Source of the DNA: a candidate division WOR-1 bacterium RIFOXYB2_FULL_42_35
Lineage (GTDB): Bacteria; Margulisbacteria; WOR-1; O2-12-FULL-45-9
Reading direction: 5' to 3'
Assembly: GCA_001771545.1 (NCBI GenBank)
Contig: MEUC01000023.1
Span: forward strand, 1 to 51,073
Length of the DNA stretch: 51,073 bases
Of this stretch, positions 16,801-27,825 are shown piece by piece. Both the position numbers and the translations under genes were made by a program. Under the pieces are notes generated by a model. It saw only the letters and a list, made by a program, of their open reading frames with translations. It did no database searches and was not told the origin of the DNA. Position 1 is the stretch's first letter. Each line of letters starts with the position of its first letter.

Positions 16801-18051
16801 AAAGAAGAGTACACCTTGCCAATGGGAGCAACCATGGTGGTCAAGGATGGCGCCAAGGTTAAGGCAGGAGAAGCCCTGGCCCTTTATGATGCATCATATG
16901 AATATGTTGTTTCCAGTGCTGCTGGGAAGGCTTTATTTATCAATCTGACCACTACTCATCGAAGAAACGAAGATATTGCTAAGGGTGATGGCGAAATTTT
17001 TATTTACAACCCCAAAACCAAGAAAGAATATAATGTTCCTAAGGATGCTAATGTTTTTGTTAAATTTGGTGATAAGGTCAAAGTTGGCGACGAAGTTGCT
17101 GTTGGAGTGGTCTGTAAGACTCCTGGCATCATTCTTGAAGCTACTAAGAAAAGTGTTGTTGTTGCCCCTGGCGAAAACTACCAGATCATTGCTGGTTCTA
17201 GAGTCTATCTCAAAGATGGTGACAGCATTGATGGTTATGATGTTATCGCTAAAGTAGAGTCGATTCGTCGTGACCCTAGTAAGACACGCGATATTATTCA
17301 AGGTTTGCCTAAGGTAGAGCAATTGTTTGAAGCCCGTCGTTCAAAAGATCCAGCCATTCTTTCCGAGCTTGATGGTGTGGTTGAAGTCAGCGAGAGTGAA
17401 GGCATGCGCTTGGTCACTGTTGTTGGTGATAAGGATGAGAAAAAAGAATATTTAGTTTCTTATGAGACCAGATTAAAGGTTATTTCTAATGATAAGGTTT
17501 ATAAAGGGATGCAGTTAACGGAAGGAACCATTAATCCTCATGAGGTTTTGAGAATTGAAGGGGTGGCTGCTGTCCAGCGCTTCCTGGTCGACGAGATCCA
17601 GAAAATTTATCGTGGTCAAGGAGTAACTATTTCGGATAAACATATTGAGGTGATTACTCGGCAGATGACCAGAAAAGTCCGCGTTGTACTGCCTGGCGAT
17701 ACAACCCTTTTACCGGGAGAGTTGATCGATATTAACGCTCTTGATGAAATCAATGCTGATAACAAGGGTGAACAAGCTACGGCTACAGAGGTCTTACTAG
17801 GTATTACTAAGGCTTCCTTGAGAACCGAAAGCTTTTTCTCGGCAGCTTCTTTCCAGGAAACAGCTCGGGTTCTAACCGATGCCGCCGCTAGTGGTAAAAC
17901 AGATGAAATGTACGGGTTAAAGGAAAATATCATTATCGGTAAACTTATCCCTGCTGGAACAGGTTTTCATGGCTATCGTTATTTAGAGTTAGTTCCAACA
18001 GTTGGTTTAGCCGAACATTTAGACGTAGCATCTAAGGCTGAGGAGAAATAA
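13876..18051 (+). CDS. rpoC: DNA-directed RNA polymerase subunit beta'
   Basis: A beta-prime subunit of 1391 residues. Zinc-ribbon ligands are Cys71, Cys73, Cys86 and Cys89. The catalytic magnesium loop NADFDGD has Asp462, Asp464 and Asp466. The second zinc site ([11 protein letters not shown]) and the trigger-loop region ([15 protein letters not shown]) are present. Start is TTG 13876, placed nine bases after AAGGAGG; the product begins with the usual family N-terminus. It is co-transcribed with rpoB. Confidence 0.98.
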   Translation: MPLDNKPMFGSNPVEKEFETIRISLASPEKILSWSFGEVEKPETINYRTFKPERKGLFCEKIFGPVKDWECHCGKYRRVRYRGIVCERCGVEVTTSRVRRERMGHIRLVEPVAHIWFLRGVPGYMSLFLDVTTKALEEVVYYDAFIVTEVVGEIKKLNVGMILRESEYQDCLEKHGNKFKAETGAGAVRRLLEKIDLPQMVSKLRRDLKKSTGQKRLKIIKRLRVAEAFLKSENRPEWMIFESIPVIPPDLRPMVQLEGGRFATSDLNDLYRRVLNRNNRLKKMINMGAPEMIIRNEKRMLQESVDVLIDNGRRKKSVTGSNGRPLKSLTDIIEGKQGRFRQNLLGKRADYSGRSVIVVGPSLKLHQCGLPKAMALELFKPFVIRKLVDRGMAQNVKSAKRMIDMHDIVVWDILEEVIKGHPVLLNRAPTLHRLGIQAFEPILVEGKAIQIHPLVCPAFNADFDGDQMAVHVPLLTEARVEAQILMLASNNILSPASGRPVVTPTQDMVLGTYYLSVEEDAPLPGDGMTFANDWEAMVANDLEVLHLHAKIKVRRGTEIIATTVGRVKFNFALNRVLQKHGIKEEYPFLNEIINKKGLEKLIIDSFKKYGSVVTAEIADEIKRLGFKYATLAGVSIAIDDLIVPPDKKEIVDKASKQVAELERHFRAGTLSGKEKFIRSLDIWSAVTEKVTQSMLKGLDVLNSVYMMAFSGARGNIQQVRQLSGIRGLMADPSGNIIPIPIKTNFKEGLSETEYFISSYGARKGLVDTALRTADSGYLTRRLVDVSQDVLITENDCETKEGIMLETIREGYEEVIPLSQRLVFRTPVKNVLDPISSKVLAKAGKMIDRETAEIIAEAGIERVEVRSPLSCKTKKGICQKCYGLDLSSLEVINIGEAVGTIAAQSIGEPGTQLTMRTFHIGGVALHKGATIEIKSKHAGTLHFGEGMETRSIIDETGEKQNLITRSSKVYIKIKDKKEEYTLPMGATMVVKDGAKVKAGEALALYDASYEYVVSSAAGKALFINLTTTHRRNEDIAKGDGEIFIYNPKTKKEYNVPKDANVFVKFGDKVKVGDEVAVGVVCKTPGIILEATKKSVVVAPGENYQIIAGSRVYLKDGDSIDGYDVIAKVESIRRDPSKTRDIIQGLPKVEQLFEARRSKDPAILSELDGVVEVSESEGMRLVTVVGDKDEKKEYLVSYETRLKVISNDKVYKGMQLTEGTINPHEVLRIEGVAAVQRFLVDEIQKIYRGQGVTISDKHIEVITRQMTRKVRVVLPGDTTLLPGELIDINALDEINADNKGEQATATEVLLGITKASLRTESFFSAASFQETARVLTDAAASGKTDEMYGLKENIIIGKLIPAGTGFHGYRYLELVPTVGLAEHLDVASKAEEK

Positions 18052-18052
18052 A

Positions 18053-18439
18053 ATGCCAACATTGAATCAATTGATCAAAAGGGGTCGAACGAAGAAAAAG
18101 AAGAAAAATAGGGTACCTGCTCTTCAAGGCAGTCCGCTTAGGCGCGGAGTCTGCGTGAGAGTCTACACTACTACTCCAAAAAAACCGAATTCGGCTCTGC
18201 GTAAAGTGGCGAGGGTAAGGTTAACTACTGGTAGTGAAGTTAGTGCTTATATTCCGGGCGAAGGACACAATTTGCAAGAGCACTCAGTGGTATTGGTTCG
18301 TGGAGGTAGGGTAAAAGATTTGCCTGGCGTTCGTTATCACATTGTGAGAGGCTCTTTAGATACTTTAGGTGTTGAAGGGCGCAATCAAAGCCGTTCAAAA
18401 TATGGCGCAAAAAGACCGACAAAAGGAGGGGCAAAATAG
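18053..18439 (+). CDS. rpsL: 30S ribosomal protein S12
   Basis: A uS12 protein of 128 residues at the decoding centre. The decoding loops [17 protein letters not shown] and [12 protein letters not shown], the classic sites of streptomycin resistance, carry the ordinary residues. Its stop overlaps the GTG start of rpsG by one base. Confidence 0.98.
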   Translation: MPTLNQLIKRGRTKKKKKNRVPALQGSPLRRGVCVRVYTTTPKKPNSALRKVARVRLTTGSEVSAYIPGEGHNLQEHSVVLVRGGRVKDLPGVRYHIVRGSLDTLGVEGRNQSRSKYGAKRPTKGGAK

Positions 18440-18909
18440 TGCCTAGACATGGTAATGTTCCTCGCAGGCCAGCCATAGCTGATGCTGTTTATGACAGTGT
18501 GCTGATCCATAAGTTTATTTGTAAAATTATGATTGATGGTAAAAAAAGCATTGCCGAATCTATTGTCTATAAGGCGCTAGAAGCTGTTAAAGAAAAACTC
18601 AATAAATCTCCGATGGAGGTTTTTGAGAAAGCCTTGGCCAATGTTACTCCAATGTTAGAGGTTAAGGCTAGAAGGGTTGGCGGCGCTACTTATCAGGTTC
18701 CGGTAGAAGTTTCCCGAACTCGTGGTCAAGCTAAGGCCATGTCGTGGCTCAAAGAAGTTGCCCAAAATCGTGGTGGTAGATCAATGATAGAAAATCTTTC
18801 AGCAGAATTAATCGATGCTTATAACGGGGTCGGTGGAGCAATTAAAAAAAGAGAGGATGTTCATAAAACAGCAGATGCCAACAAGGCTTTTGCTCATTTT
18901 AAATGGTAA
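18439..18909 (+). CDS. rpsG: 30S ribosomal protein S7
   Basis: A uS7 protein of 156 residues, primary organiser of the 30S head. It starts at GTG 18439 with AAAGGAGGGG just upstream. The stretch [16 protein letters not shown] and the C-terminal [20 protein letters not shown] are typical. Confidence 0.98.
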   Translation: MPRHGNVPRRPAIADAVYDSVLIHKFICKIMIDGKKSIAESIVYKALEAVKEKLNKSPMEVFEKALANVTPMLEVKARRVGGATYQVPVEVSRTRGQAKAMSWLKEVAQNRGGRSMIENLSAELIDAYNGVGGAIKKREDVHKTADANKAFAHFKW

Positions 18910-18916
18910 ATTAATT

Positions 18917-21016
18917 ATGGTTAGAGAACACGCAATGGATAAATATCGGAATATTGGTTTTGCAGCTCACATTGATGCTGGCAAAACCACTACCACAGAG
19001 CGAGTGCTCTTTTATAGCGGACGGCTGCACAAAATCGGTAGTGTTGATGATGGAACCGCAACGATGGATTGGATGATACAGGAGAAAGAGCGAGGTATCA
19101 CTATTACCTCAGCAGCAACTACTACTATCTGGAAAGATCACCGCATTAATATTATTGATACACCAGGGCACGTTGATTTTACTGTTGAAGTAGAAAGATC
19201 TCTGCGTGTTCTAGATGGTGTGGTCGTAATTTTCTGTGCTGTTGGCGGTGTTCAGCCACAATCAGAAACTGTCTGGCGCCAAGCTACTCGTTATGGTGTT
19301 CCACGAGTTGCTTATATTAACAAAATGGATCGGATTGGCGCAGATTTCTTTCGAGTGGCAAAACAAATTGGTGAAAGGCTGTTGGCTAAGACAGTCCTCT
19401 TGCAGATTCCCATTGGTTCTGAAGATAATTTTCAAGGCATGATTGATTTGGTGGAAATGGAAGCCATTGTTTATGAAGATGAACTAGGTTTAACGTTTAA
19501 TCGTAAGCCTATTCCGGATGATTTGAAAGAAGCGGCAGAAAAGGCTCGCGAACAGATGGTTGAAGCTGCGGCAGAAAGCGATGATGTGCTGTTAGAAAAA
19601 TATTTAGCTGGCACAAAGTTGACAAAAGAAGAGATAAAAATCGGTCTCAGAAAAGCTGCAATTTCCGCTCAAATTGTTCCAGTGGTCTGTGGTTCCTCTT
19701 TTAAAAATCGTGGAGTTCAACCACTTTTAGATGTGGTAATTGATTATCTCCCTTCGCCGCTGGAAAAGAAAGCTATCATGGGTCTTAACCCCGAGACTGG
19801 TGGAGAGGAAGAACGCCTGGCCAACGATGAAGCCCCATTTTCAGCTTTAGCTTTCAAGATAATGACCGATCCCTATGTTGGGCGGCTAACATTTTTTAGG
19901 GTTTATTCAGGAATGCTTGAATCCGGTTCCTATCTTTTCAACTCGGTCAAAAACAAGCGGGAAAGAATTGGGCGGATATTGCAGATGCATTCTAATAAAC
20001 GCGAAGAAATAAAAGAAATCAGAGCAGGAGATATTGGTGCGGCAGTTGGACTCAAGGACACTTCCACTGGGGACACTCTTTGTCTGGCCGATAATCCGAT
20101 TATCCTAGAATCAATCCAGTTCCCGGAGCCGGTTATCTTTGTCGCGATTGAGCCTAAGACCAAGGCAGATCAAGAAAGATTAGGTATGGCTTTGGCTAAA
20201 CTTGCAGAAGAGGATCCAACTTTTAAAGTTAAGGGTGACCAGGAAACAGGGCAAACAATCATCTCCGGAATGGGTGAGTTACATTTGGAAATTATTGTTG
20301 ATCGGCTCTTACGGGAATTTAAGGTTGAGGCTAATGTAGGTAAACCTCAGGTAGCCTACAAGGAAACCGTTAAGGGGAGCGCAGAATCAGAAGCGAAGTT
20401 TATTCGTCAAACTGGTGGTCGTGGTCAATATGGTCACGTACTATTAAGGGTTGAACCTAGTGAGCCTGGTAAGGGCTTTGAATTTGTTAACGAAATTGTT
20501 GGTGGGGTAATTCCTAGGGAATATATTCCTGCTGTAGAGGCTGGAATTAAAGAGGCCTTAACTGGTGGGGTTATTGCTGGTTTTCCAGTTATCGATGTCA
20601 AAGTTTCTCTTTATGATGGGTCTTATCATGACGTTGATTCATCAGAAATTGCTTTTAAAATTGCCGGTTCAATGGCCTTTAAGAGTGGGGTTCTAAAAAG
20701 TAACCCGGTCTTGCTTGAGCCGATCATGAAGGTTGAAGTTGTAGTGCCAGAACAATATATGGGTGAAGTAATTGGCGATCTCAATGGTCGGCGTGGTCGG
20801 ATAGAAGGAATGGAAGCTCATATGGGTATTCAAACGATACAATCTAAGGTGCCTTTGGCAGGAATGTTTGGTTATTCGACAATATTACGTTCGTTAACTC
20901 AAGGAAGAGGAAATTATAGTATGGAATTTGCCGATTATAACGAAATGCCCAAAGCCTTGGCTGAAGGAATAATAGAGAAATCCGGACCAAAGAGCCGGTC
21001 ACAGGAGAAAAAATAA
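18917..21016 (+). CDS. fusA: Elongation factor G
   Basis: A translocation GTPase of about 699 residues. G motifs are AHIDAGKTT (G1), DTPGHVDF (G3) and NKMDR (G4), followed by domains II-V. An open frame continues 34 codons upstream into rpsG, but the family N-terminus begins near DKYRNIGF, so ATG 18917 (or 18935) is the start. No tuf gene follows; rpsJ begins two bases after the stop, which departs from the common fusA-tuf-rpsJ order. Confidence 0.97.
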   Translation: MVREHAMDKYRNIGFAAHIDAGKTTTTERVLFYSGRLHKIGSVDDGTATMDWMIQEKERGITITSAATTTIWKDHRINIIDTPGHVDFTVEVERSLRVLDGVVVIFCAVGGVQPQSETVWRQATRYGVPRVAYINKMDRIGADFFRVAKQIGERLLAKTVLLQIPIGSEDNFQGMIDLVEMEAIVYEDELGLTFNRKPIPDDLKEAAEKAREQMVEAAAESDDVLLEKYLAGTKLTKEEIKIGLRKAAISAQIVPVVCGSSFKNRGVQPLLDVVIDYLPSPLEKKAIMGLNPETGGEEERLANDEAPFSALAFKIMTDPYVGRLTFFRVYSGMLESGSYLFNSVKNKRERIGRILQMHSNKREEIKEIRAGDIGAAVGLKDTSTGDTLCLADNPIILESIQFPEPVIFVAIEPKTKADQERLGMALAKLAEEDPTFKVKGDQETGQTIISGMGELHLEIIVDRLLREFKVEANVGKPQVAYKETVKGSAESEAKFIRQTGGRGQYGHVLLRVEPSEPGKGFEFVNEIVGGVIPREYIPAVEAGIKEALTGGVIAGFPVIDVKVSLYDGSYHDVDSSEIAFKIAGSMAFKSGVLKSNPVLLEPIMKVEVVVPEQYMGEVIGDLNGRRGRIEGMEAHMGIQTIQSKVPLAGMFGYSTILRSLTQGRGNYSMEFADYNEMPKALAEGIIEKSGPKSRSQEKK

Positions 21017-21017
21017 G

Positions 21018-21329
21018 ATGAAGAGACAGAGAATCAGAATAAAACTAAAAAGTTATGATCATCGGATTTTAGATCAATCAGCGGCGATCATTGTGGAGAC
21101 GGCCAAGCGGGCAGGAGCCTGTGTTTCCGGACCAGTCCCTTTGCCAATGAAGATACAAAAGTTTTGTGTTTTGCGTTCACCCCATGTTGACAAAAAGTCG
21201 CGGGAACAGTTTGAGATTCGTACCCACAAACGTTTGATCGATATTCTTGATCCGCCACCACAAACTGTGGATGCGCTGATGCAGCTTGATTTGCCGTCCG
21301 GAGTTGATGTCGAAATAAAGATGGGATAG
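21018..21329 (+). CDS. rpsJ: 30S ribosomal protein S10
   Basis: A uS10 protein of 103 residues, head of the S10 operon and also the NusE antitermination partner of NusB. The sequence [18 protein letters not shown] and the loop around the conserved [13 protein letters not shown] are intact. It sits only one base after fusA. Confidence 0.98.
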   Translation: MKRQRIRIKLKSYDHRILDQSAAIIVETAKRAGACVSGPVPLPMKIQKFCVLRSPHVDKKSREQFEIRTHKRLIDILDPPPQTVDALMQLDLPSGVDVEIKMG

Positions 21330-21341
21330 GGGATAATTAGA

Positions 21342-21983
21342 ATGGATAGTTTAATTGGTAAAAAAATTGGTATGACCCAGATTTTTGATCAGGCAGGAAA
21401 TTTAATTCCTGTCACGGTAGTTGAGGCAGGTCCTTGTGTTGTGACTCAAGTTAAGACCATTGAGAATGATGGTTACTTGGCTGTCCAGTTAGGCTTTGGC
21501 ACTAATAAGAAAAACAACAAACCTAAAAAAGGTCATCTTAAAGAAGCAACTTCCAGGTATCTTAAGGAAATTAGGTTGAAAAAAACTGAGGAACTCGAGG
21601 TTGGCCAAGAGATTAAGGCTGAAATATTTAATCCTGGAGACATTGTTTCTGTCACAGGTAATTCTATTGGTAAAGGTTTTGCTGGTACAATTAAGAAGTT
21701 TCATTTTAGTCGCGGACTTATGACCCATGGTTCAAAGTCTCATCGTATCACCGGTTCAATTGGTGCTGGAACTACCCCAGGCAGAGTTTTGAAGGGCAAG
21801 AAAATGCCAGGGAGAATGGGAGCCGTTAGGGTTTCTGTTCCAAGTCTAACTGTTGTTCAGGTAGATCCTGAAAATAATGTTGTTTTGTTGAAGGGGTCGG
21901 TACCGGGAAAACCTGGTAGTATTATTATGATCAACAGAACAAGGGCAGCCAAACCTGCTGCAGCAGCAAAGGATAAAAAATGA
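21342..21983 (+). CDS. rplC: 50S ribosomal protein L3
   Basis: A uL3 protein of 213 residues that reaches the peptidyl-transferase centre. The [10 protein letters not shown] start and the central [15 protein letters not shown] loop are conserved. The stop overlaps rplD as ATGA. Confidence 0.97.
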   Translation: MDSLIGKKIGMTQIFDQAGNLIPVTVVEAGPCVVTQVKTIENDGYLAVQLGFGTNKKNNKPKKGHLKEATSRYLKEIRLKKTEELEVGQEIKAEIFNPGDIVSVTGNSIGKGFAGTIKKFHFSRGLMTHGSKSHRITGSIGAGTTPGRVLKGKKMPGRMGAVRVSVPSLTVVQVDPENNVVLLKGSVPGKPGSIIMINRTRAAKPAAAAKDKK

Positions 21984-22603
21984 CACAACTACCAATTTTT
22001 GATTTGGAGGGGAATGATTTAGGACAATTTGATGGTCCAGATGATGTTTTTGGTCGCAAGCCAAATGAATCTTTGGTTCATTCTTGTTTAGTCTGGTACT
22101 TAGCTTCCAAGAGACGGGGTACTCATAGTACAAAAACCAGGGCGGAAGTCAGTGGTGGCGGCAGAAAACCTTGGAAACAAAAAGGGACTGGTCGGGCTAG
22201 AGCAGGCAGTATTCGTTCTCCTCTGTGGAGAACAGGTGGAGTAATTTTTGGACCAAAACCAAGAAGTTATACCTATGCTTTCCCTAAGAAGATGAGAAAA
22301 TCGGCCTTAAAATCCGCTCTTTCTGATAAAGTTCAAAATGGCAAATTCAAAATAGTTGCCGATCTCACACTTACTGCAGCTAAGACAAAAACTGCTTTAG
22401 CTATCTTAAAAAAATTGGGTGTGGCCGGTAAAAGTTTGATTATTTTAGAAGATAAAAACGAGCTTTTCATGAAAGCGGCCAGAAATATTCCCGGCGTAAA
22501 ATTAATTTATATCAACGACTTAAACATTTTTGATTTAATCTATTCAGACTGGTTAGTTGTGGAAAAAAGTGTGCTAGCCAAGTTGCAGGAGGCTTTAAAC
22601 TAA
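21980..22603 (+). CDS. rplD: 50S ribosomal protein L4
   Basis: A uL4 protein of 207 residues lining the exit tunnel. The long loop with GGGRKPWKQKGTGRARAGS is present. Overlaps at both ends (ATGA with rplC, TAATG with rplW) imply coupled translation. Confidence 0.97.
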   Translation: MTQLPIFDLEGNDLGQFDGPDDVFGRKPNESLVHSCLVWYLASKRRGTHSTKTRAEVSGGGRKPWKQKGTGRARAGSIRSPLWRTGGVIFGPKPRSYTYAFPKKMRKSALKSALSDKVQNGKFKIVADLTLTAAKTKTALAILKKLGVAGKSLIILEDKNELFMKAARNIPGVKLIYINDLNIFDLIYSDWLVVEKSVLAKLQEALN

Positions 22604-22884
22604 TGCAGCCAGAACAAATTATTATTGCACCGGTGATTACCGAAAAAGCGGTCGGTTCAAGAACAGAATCACGCTATGTCTTTTTTGTTAATCCGAAGGC
22701 CACCAAGGTTGATGTTGCTCAGGCAATAGAGAAAATTTATAAGGTTAAGGTTACAGCAGTAAACACTTGCAGCGTTCGTGCTAAAAGGAAAGTTGTCGGG
22801 CAGTCAATTGGCCGAACTTCAGCCAAGAAAAAGGCCTATGTTTCGCTTGCAGCTGGCCAGAAAATAGAGGAGATTGAGGCATAA
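22603..22884 (+). CDS. rplW: 50S ribosomal protein L23
   Basis: A 93-residue uL23 protein at the tunnel exit, docking site for trigger factor and [12 protein letters not shown] near the start and the hairpin [13 protein letters not shown] are typical. It overlaps rplB by one base. Confidence 0.97.
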   Translation: MQPEQIIIAPVITEKAVGSRTESRYVFFVNPKATKVDVAQAIEKIYKVKVTAVNTCSVRAKRKVVGQSIGRTSAKKKAYVSLAAGQKIEEIEA

Positions 22885-23708
22885 TGGGACTAAAAAAGAA
22901 AAATCCAGTTACCGCTGGTCAAAGATTCCAAATTGCAGATGATTTTGCCGATATTACCAAAAAGAAACCGGAGCGATCGCTATTGGTTCCCTTGCAAAGA
23001 AGTTATGGTCGTGACAACAAGGGCAGGATTTCGAGCCGGCATCGTGGTGGCGGCAACAAACGTAAATATCGGCTAATCGATTTTAAACGTAATAAAGATC
23101 TCTCAGCAACTGTTTTGGGTGTAGAGTATGATCCTAATCGCAATGCCAGGATTGCTCTTTTGGAGTATACCGATAAAGAAAAGAGATATATTTTGGCTCC
23201 TTTAGGAATCAAGGTTGGAGAAAAAATCGACTCAGGCCCAGAGGCTGATATTAAACCGGGTAATGCGCTACCTCTTTCGTCGATTCCAGTTGGTACAGTA
23301 ATTCATAACATTGAATTAGAGCCAGGCTTTGGTGGACAGCTTGTGCGTGCAGCTGGAGCTGGAGCCATGTTGGTAGCCAAAGAAGGTAAATATGGGATAG
23401 TCCGCTTGCCTTCTGGTGAGCAGCGTATGATCCACCTCTTGTGCCGGGCAACTGTGGGCCAAATAGGCAACTTAGATTCTAAAAATATTGTTCTTGGAAA
23501 AGCTGGCAGAATGCGTCATCGTGGCTGGCGACCAAAGAATCGGGGAGCTTCAATGAATCCTTGTGATCATCCGCATGGTGGTGGCGAAGGTCGGGCAGGA
23601 ATTGGCCGTGAAGGGCCGTTGTCTCCTTGGGGCAAGAAAACTCTTGGTTTGAAAACTAGAAAACCAAGAAAACGTGGTGACTCTAAGATTTTAATAGCAA
23701 GGAGCTAG
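22884..23708 (+). CDS. rplB: 50S ribosomal protein L2
   Basis: A uL2 protein of 274 residues, one of the main rRNA binders near the peptidyl-transferase centre. The central RRYRLIDF-type region ([11 protein letters not shown]) and the C-terminal [14 protein letters not shown], with its conserved histidine, are intact. Confidence 0.98.
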   Translation: MGLKKKNPVTAGQRFQIADDFADITKKKPERSLLVPLQRSYGRDNKGRISSRHRGGGNKRKYRLIDFKRNKDLSATVLGVEYDPNRNARIALLEYTDKEKRYILAPLGIKVGEKIDSGPEADIKPGNALPLSSIPVGTVIHNIELEPGFGGQLVRAAGAGAMLVAKEGKYGIVRLPSGEQRMIHLLCRATVGQIGNLDSKNIVLGKAGRMRHRGWRPKNRGASMNPCDHPHGGGEGRAGIGREGPLSPWGKKTLGLKTRKPRKRGDSKILIARS

Positions 23709-23717
23709 GAGGTAGTA

Positions 23718-24002
23718 ATGGGACGTTCAAGACATAAAGGACCATATATTGACGAGAAATTGTTGAAGAAGATTCAGAAGATGGAAGCTTCCGGTGCAAA
23801 AACGATTATAAAAACCTGGGCCCGGAGTTCGACGGTTATTCCGGATATGATTGGTTATACTTTTGCTGTTCATAACGGTAAAAAACATATCCCAATTTAT
23901 ATTACCGAAAATATGGTGGGACATAAATTGGGCGAATTTTCCCACACTCGTAATTTCCGGGGGCATAGTGCTCCCGCTGATAAATCGGCGACACTAACAT
24001 GA
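23718..24002 (+). CDS. rpsS: 30S ribosomal protein S19
   Basis: A uS19 protein of 94 residues in the 30S head. The motif [20 protein letters not shown] and the tail [12 protein letters not shown] are conserved. A clear AGGAGG precedes the ATG; the stop overlaps rplV as ATGA. Confidence 0.98.
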   Translation: MGRSRHKGPYIDEKLLKKIQKMEASGAKTIIKTWARSSTVIPDMIGYTFAVHNGKKHIPIYITENMVGHKLGEFSHTRNFRGHSAPADKSATLT

Positions 24003-24358
24003 CAAAAATAAAAGCGCAAGCAAAAAATATTAGAATCGGACCACGTAAATTGGCGCGGGTATTGGATAGTATTAGGGGGATGTCTGCCCAGAAGGCTATG
24101 GAGGTTTTAACCTTTATGCCACAAAAGGGCGCTGACATTCTTTTAAAAGTTATCAAGTCGGCAGTTGCTAATGCTAAGAATAATTATAAGTTGCCGGAAG
24201 CCGGCTTATTTATTGCCGAGGCTTTTGTTACTAAGGCTGTTACTATGAAACGCTGGCGGGCTCGGGCCCGTGGTCGCGTTGGCCCTATTTTAAAAAGAAA
24301 CAGTCATTTAACTGTCTGGATTGCTGCGCCAGAAGTTACAGCTAAGGAGGAATCTTAA
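23999..24358 (+). CDS. rplV: 50S ribosomal protein L22
   Basis: A uL22 protein of 119 residues whose long hairpin lines the exit tunnel. The [20 protein letters not shown] stretch is the tunnel loop. It shares one base with the rpsC start. Confidence 0.97.
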   Translation: MTKIKAQAKNIRIGPRKLARVLDSIRGMSAQKAMEVLTFMPQKGADILLKVIKSAVANAKNNYKLPEAGLFIAEAFVTKAVTMKRWRARARGRVGPILKRNSHLTVWIAAPEVTAKEES

Positions 24359-25128
24359 TGGGACAGAAGTGTCACCCAAAGGGTCTGCGGATAGGAATAA
24401 TTGAAAACTGGGAAAGTTTTTGGTATGCCGATAGGGGTGAATATGCCAAAATGCTGGCAGAAGACCTTGACCTGCGCAAATATTTAAAAGACAGTTTATT
24501 TCGGGCTGGAATTTCCAGAATTTTCATCGGTCGAAAAGCCAATCAAATTTCTGTTGATCTTCACACCGCTAAGCCTGGACTGATCATTGGTAAGGGCGGC
24601 AAAGAGATTAACGCCATTAGAGAAAAATTAATGAAAAGAACGGGCAAGCAGATCCAGATGAATGTCCATGAAGAGTCTCGGCCTGAATCTTGTGCGATTT
24701 TAGTGGCAGAGTATGTTGCTTCTCAGTTGGAAAGGCGTATTTCTTATCGCCGGGCCATGAAGCAGGCTGTTTCCAAGGCTCTGCGGTCTGGTGGTAAAGG
24801 GGTCAAAATAATGTGTGCGGGCAGGTTGGGCGGTTCAGAAATTGCTCGCTGTGAATGGTATCGTAATGGTCGGGTTCCCTTGCAGACTTTACGGGCAAAA
24901 ATTGATTATGGTTTCACTGAAGCCATGACCCTTTATGGCAAGATCGGGGTTAAAGTTTGGATTTATAAAGGTGACGTGTTGAAAGAAAAGGCTAAGGCGA
25001 ATGTTGAAAATCAAGGCAGTATTGAAAGCACAGGAGTTTCTGACGCTAAAGAATCTCTGGTCAATAATCCCACAAACGATAATGCCGAACATGGCCTAGG
25101 GATAAATAAAGAAAAGGAAGCGGCTTAA
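24358..25128 (+). CDS. rpsC: 30S ribosomal protein S3
   Basis: A uS3 protein of 256 residues at the mRNA entry. The KH domain contains [11 protein letters not shown], and the C-terminal half carries [17 protein letters not shown]. The last 45 or so residues form a polar tail with Asn, Glu and Lys, longer than the usual end of the family. Confidence 0.97.
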   Translation: MGQKCHPKGLRIGIIENWESFWYADRGEYAKMLAEDLDLRKYLKDSLFRAGISRIFIGRKANQISVDLHTAKPGLIIGKGGKEINAIREKLMKRTGKQIQMNVHEESRPESCAILVAEYVASQLERRISYRRAMKQAVSKALRSGGKGVKIMCAGRLGGSEIARCEWYRNGRVPLQTLRAKIDYGFTEAMTLYGKIGVKVWIYKGDVLKEKAKANVENQGSIESTGVSDAKESLVNNPTNDNAEHGLGINKEKEAA

Positions 25129-25539
25129 ATGGGTCTAGTACCAAAAAAAACTAAATTTCGCAAGCATCAGAGAAGAAGACTTCGTGGTAAGGCGACAAGG
25201 GGAGCAACAGTCAGCTTTGGTGAATTTGGTCTCCAGGCGTTAGAGTCGGCTTATCTAACCACCAATCAAATCGAAGCGGCCAGAAAGGCTTTAACTCACT
25301 ATTTGAAAAGGGGTGGTAAGGTCTGGATCCGGCCATTAGCCGATAAAATTATTACTGCCCGAGCCGCTGAAACGCGGATGGGTGGAGGCAAGGGAGCCCC
25401 AGTTGCTTTTGTTGCTCCGGTTAAAAGGGGACACATTATTATTGAGATTGCTGGTGTTAATAAGGAAGATGCGAAGGTTGCTATGCGTCTGGCAGATAGT
25501 AAATTACCAATTGCAACCAGATTTGTGGAGAAAATATGA
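25129..25539 (+). CDS. rplP: 50S ribosomal protein L16
   Basis: A uL16 protein of 136 residues near the A site. KFRKHQRRRLRGKATRG and TRMGGGKGAP are diagnostic. The start follows the rpsC stop without a gap and the stop overlaps rpmC as ATGA. Confidence 0.97.
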   Translation: MGLVPKKTKFRKHQRRRLRGKATRGATVSFGEFGLQALESAYLTTNQIEAARKALTHYLKRGGKVWIRPLADKIITARAAETRMGGGKGAPVAFVAPVKRGHIIIEIAGVNKEDAKVAMRLADSKLPIATRFVEKI

Positions 25540-25733
25540 AAACTCAAGAACTAAGAGAACTAAACGTTGAAGAATTGAAGAAAAAGGCTGCAGATTTAAG
25601 GCGGGAGCTTTTAAATGCTCGAGTAGCCAAGGCCAATCAACAGCTTAAAAACCCCTTAAAATTAAGGGCGTTGCGACGTGACATTGCGCGGGTATTAACA
25701 GTAATCAGGGAGAGTGAAAATGCGAAAAACTAA
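25536..25733 (+). CDS. rpmC: 50S ribosomal protein L29
   Basis: A uL29 protein of 65 residues forming two helices at the tunnel exit. [19 protein letters not shown] and the C-terminal [11 protein letters not shown] match the family. It overlaps rpsQ by 14 bases. Confidence 0.96.
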   Translation: MKTQELRELNVEELKKKAADLRRELLNARVAKANQQLKNPLKLRALRRDIARVLTVIRESENAKN

Positions 25734-26025
25734 GCAAGGAGTTGTAGTTAGCAATAAGATGGAGAAGACGGTGGTTGTGCTTGTTGAACGCAAATTTCCA
25801 CATCCATTTTATGGCAAGATTGTTTCTGCGAAGACCAAGTTTAAGGCTCATGATGAAAAGAATGAGTGCCAGATTGGTGATGTGGTCGAAATTAGTGAAA
25901 CCCGTCCCATCTCTCGGGATAAACGTTGGCGGATAACTAAGATTATGGGCAAGACAGTGATTAAAAAACAGCACTTACCCAAAACGACCAAAAAGGAGGA
26001 GTCCGGTGATTCAGCCACAAAGTAA
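25720..26025 (+). CDS. rpsQ: 30S ribosomal protein S17
   Basis: A uS17 protein of about 101 residues with the OB-fold signature [14 protein letters not shown] and [16 protein letters not shown] 25720 is chosen after AGGGAGAG; a GTG at 25714 would add two residues. The C-terminal tail overlaps the rplN start by 20 bases, unusually long for this cluster. Confidence 0.96.
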   Translation: MRKTKQGVVVSNKMEKTVVVLVERKFPHPFYGKIVSAKTKFKAHDEKNECQIGDVVEISETRPISRDKRWRITKIMGKTVIKKQHLPKTTKKEESGDSATK

Positions 26026-26374
26026 GCTTAAGGTTGCCGATAATAGTGGCGCCAGGGAAGTAATGTGTATTCGTGTGCTGGGTGGGTCTAACCGTCGCTA
26101 TGCTGAGATTGGTGACATTATTGTTGCTGTTGTTAAGGATGCAATACCTAATATGACAGTCAAAAGAAGTCAGGTTGTTCATGCTGTTGTAGTTCGCACG
26201 GTTAAATCGATTTCCCGACCGGATGGTTCTTATGTGACTTTTGACGACAATGCTGTGGTAATTATAACTCCAGAAAAAAATCCCATTGGCACCCGGGTTT
26301 TTGGTCCGGTGGCCAGGGAATTGCGTGATAAGGATTTTATGAAAATTATTTCTTTGGCAGTTGAGGTTCTTTAA
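26006..26374 (+). CDS. rplN: 50S ribosomal protein L14
   Basis: A uL14 protein of 122 residues on the subunit interface. It starts at GTG 26006 (AAGGAGGA upstream) with [16 protein letters not shown]. The product has the normal length. Translation must begin inside the rpsQ reading frame. Confidence 0.97.
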   Translation: MIQPQSKLKVADNSGAREVMCIRVLGGSNRRYAEIGDIIVAVVKDAIPNMTVKRSQVVHAVVVRTVKSISRPDGSYVTFDDNAVVIITPEKNPIGTRVFGPVARELRDKDFMKIISLAVEVL

Positions 26375-26686
26375 ATGAAAATAAAAAAAGGTGATACAGT
26401 TATCGTTTTGTCCGGGAAAGATAAGGGTAAGAAGGGCAAGGTTCTAGAAGCTAGACCCCAAGATCAAGAAGTTATAGTTGAAAGGGTTAATGTGGTTAAA
26501 AGACACATGAAGGCAACGCGTGAATTTCAAGGCGGCATTATCGAGAAAACAAGGCCTATCAAGGTTTCTAAAGTAATGTTGGTCTGTCCTAAGTGCAATG
26601 AGCCGAGCCGCACTAAAACAAAAGAGGTCGAAAATAAAAAGGTCAGAGCCTGCGTAAAATGTAATGAGGTAGTAGATAAGGTATGA
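26375..26686 (+). CDS. rplX: 50S ribosomal protein L24
   Basis: A uL24 protein of 103 residues, an assembly initiator. The KOW motif KKGDTVIVLSGKDKGKKGKV opens it. Two CxxC pairs (CPKC, CVKC) at the C-terminus suggest a zinc-binding form. It abuts rplN and overlaps rplE by four bases. Confidence 0.97.
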   Translation: MKIKKGDTVIVLSGKDKGKKGKVLEARPQDQEVIVERVNVVKRHMKATREFQGGIIEKTRPIKVSKVMLVCPKCNEPSRTKTKEVENKKVRACVKCNEVVDKV

Positions 26687-27228
26687 GCACACTAGAGAAA
26701 GATTTTAAAAATAAGGTTGCTGAAGAGTTAATGAAGACAGGAGAATTTAAAAACCCTTTTCGGGTGCCGCACTTGATTAAGATTGTTATTAATCGTGGTG
26801 TTGGTGAAACCAGAGAAAACAGTAAGGCGATTGATGTTTCTGCCAAGGAATTAGCTGAAATCACTGGCCAACAACCTTTGATTATAAAGGCAAAAAAAGC
26901 TATTGCTGCTTTTAAGTTGCGTAAAGATCTGCCGATTGGCCTTAAAGTAACTTTGCGTGGACGTAGAATGTATGGCTTTTTACTTAAGTTTGTCAATGTT
27001 TGTTTGCCAAAAATTCGTGACTTTAGAGGGGTTAGTACCAAATCTTTTGATGGCCGAGGCAACTACAATATGGGGATTCGTGAACAGCTAATTTTTCCGG
27101 AAGTTGATTATGAAAAGATTGACAGAGTTAGGGGCATGGATATAACTTTTGTAACTTCAGCCCGGAATGACAAAGAGGCCCGCCAGCTTTTGCAAGCTTT
27201 CGGGGTGCCTTTCAGAAAGGACGGCTAA
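26683..27228 (+). CDS. rplE: 50S ribosomal protein L5
   Basis: A uL5 protein of 181 residues in the central protuberance, contacting 5S rRNA and the P-site tRNA. Family motifs include [10 protein letters not shown] and the region [20 protein letters not shown]. Confidence 0.97.
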   Translation: MSTLEKDFKNKVAEELMKTGEFKNPFRVPHLIKIVINRGVGETRENSKAIDVSAKELAEITGQQPLIIKAKKAIAAFKLRKDLPIGLKVTLRGRRMYGFLLKFVNVCLPKIRDFRGVSTKSFDGRGNYNMGIREQLIFPEVDYEKIDRVRGMDITFVTSARNDKEARQLLQAFGVPFRKDG

Positions 27229-27230
27229 TT

Positions 27231-27416
27231 ATGGCAAAAAAATGTTGGATAGAAAAGTGGAAGAGTGAGCCAAAATACTCGACCCGGAAGAAAAATCGCT
27301 GTTTTCTCTGTGGCCGGAGCCGATCTTTCATCCGCAAGTTTGGGATCTGCCGTCTTTGTTTTAGAAAACTAGCGCACAACGGGCAATTGCCTGGTGTGAC
27401 AAAGTCAAGTTGGTAA
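27231..27416 (+). CDS. rpsZ: 30S ribosomal protein S14, zinc-binding type
   Basis: A short uS14 of 61 residues. The zinc ligands are CFLC and CRLC, separated by [12 protein letters not shown], which marks the type Z form. It contacts the 30S head. AAGGAGG after its end serves rpsH. Confidence 0.97.
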   Translation: MAKKCWIEKWKSEPKYSTRKKNRCFLCGRSRSFIRKFGICRLCFRKLAHNGQLPGVTKSSW

Positions 27417-27426
27417 GGAGGAAACC

Positions 27427-27819
27427 ATGACTGATCCGATTGCTGATATGCTGAGTAGAATAAAAAATGGTCTTAATACCAGGGCTGAGATCGTGGATGT
27501 GCCGCATTCAAATATTAAGGAAAAGCTGGCTCAAATTATCAAGTCCGAAGGTTATCTTGCTAAAGCAGAGACTTTAAGCAAAATGGGCAAAAAGTATCTT
27601 CGCTTAAGGCTAAAATATGGAGCAGCTAAACAGAGTGTAATTGAAAATCTTAAGCGGGTCAGCAAACCTGGGCGAAGAGTTTATTGTGATGTTAAGTCGA
27701 TCCCTCGAGTGCAAGGTGGCTTTGGTGTTGTAATCATTTCCACCTCTCGCGGAATTATGACTGGAGCGTCAGCTCGCAGTCAAAAATTAGGCGGAGAAAT
27801 TCTCTGCTATGTATGGTGA
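27427..27819 (+). CDS. rpsH: 30S ribosomal protein S8
   Basis: A uS8 protein of 130 residues. It begins with TDPIADMLSRIKNG and ends with the motif STSRGIMTGASAR followed by GGEILCYVW. In many bacteria S8 represses the spc operon; no target site was identified here. Confidence 0.97.
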   Translation: MTDPIADMLSRIKNGLNTRAEIVDVPHSNIKEKLAQIIKSEGYLAKAETLSKMGKKYLRLRLKYGAAKQSVIENLKRVSKPGRRVYCDVKSIPRVQGGFGVVIISTSRGIMTGASARSQKLGGEILCYVW

Positions 27820-27825
27820 ACAATC

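Noticed and set aside
18815-18916. Extended EF-G start inside rpsG
   Set aside because: The 34 additional residues are rpsG in another frame and do not match the family; ATG 18917 or 18935 is sufficient.
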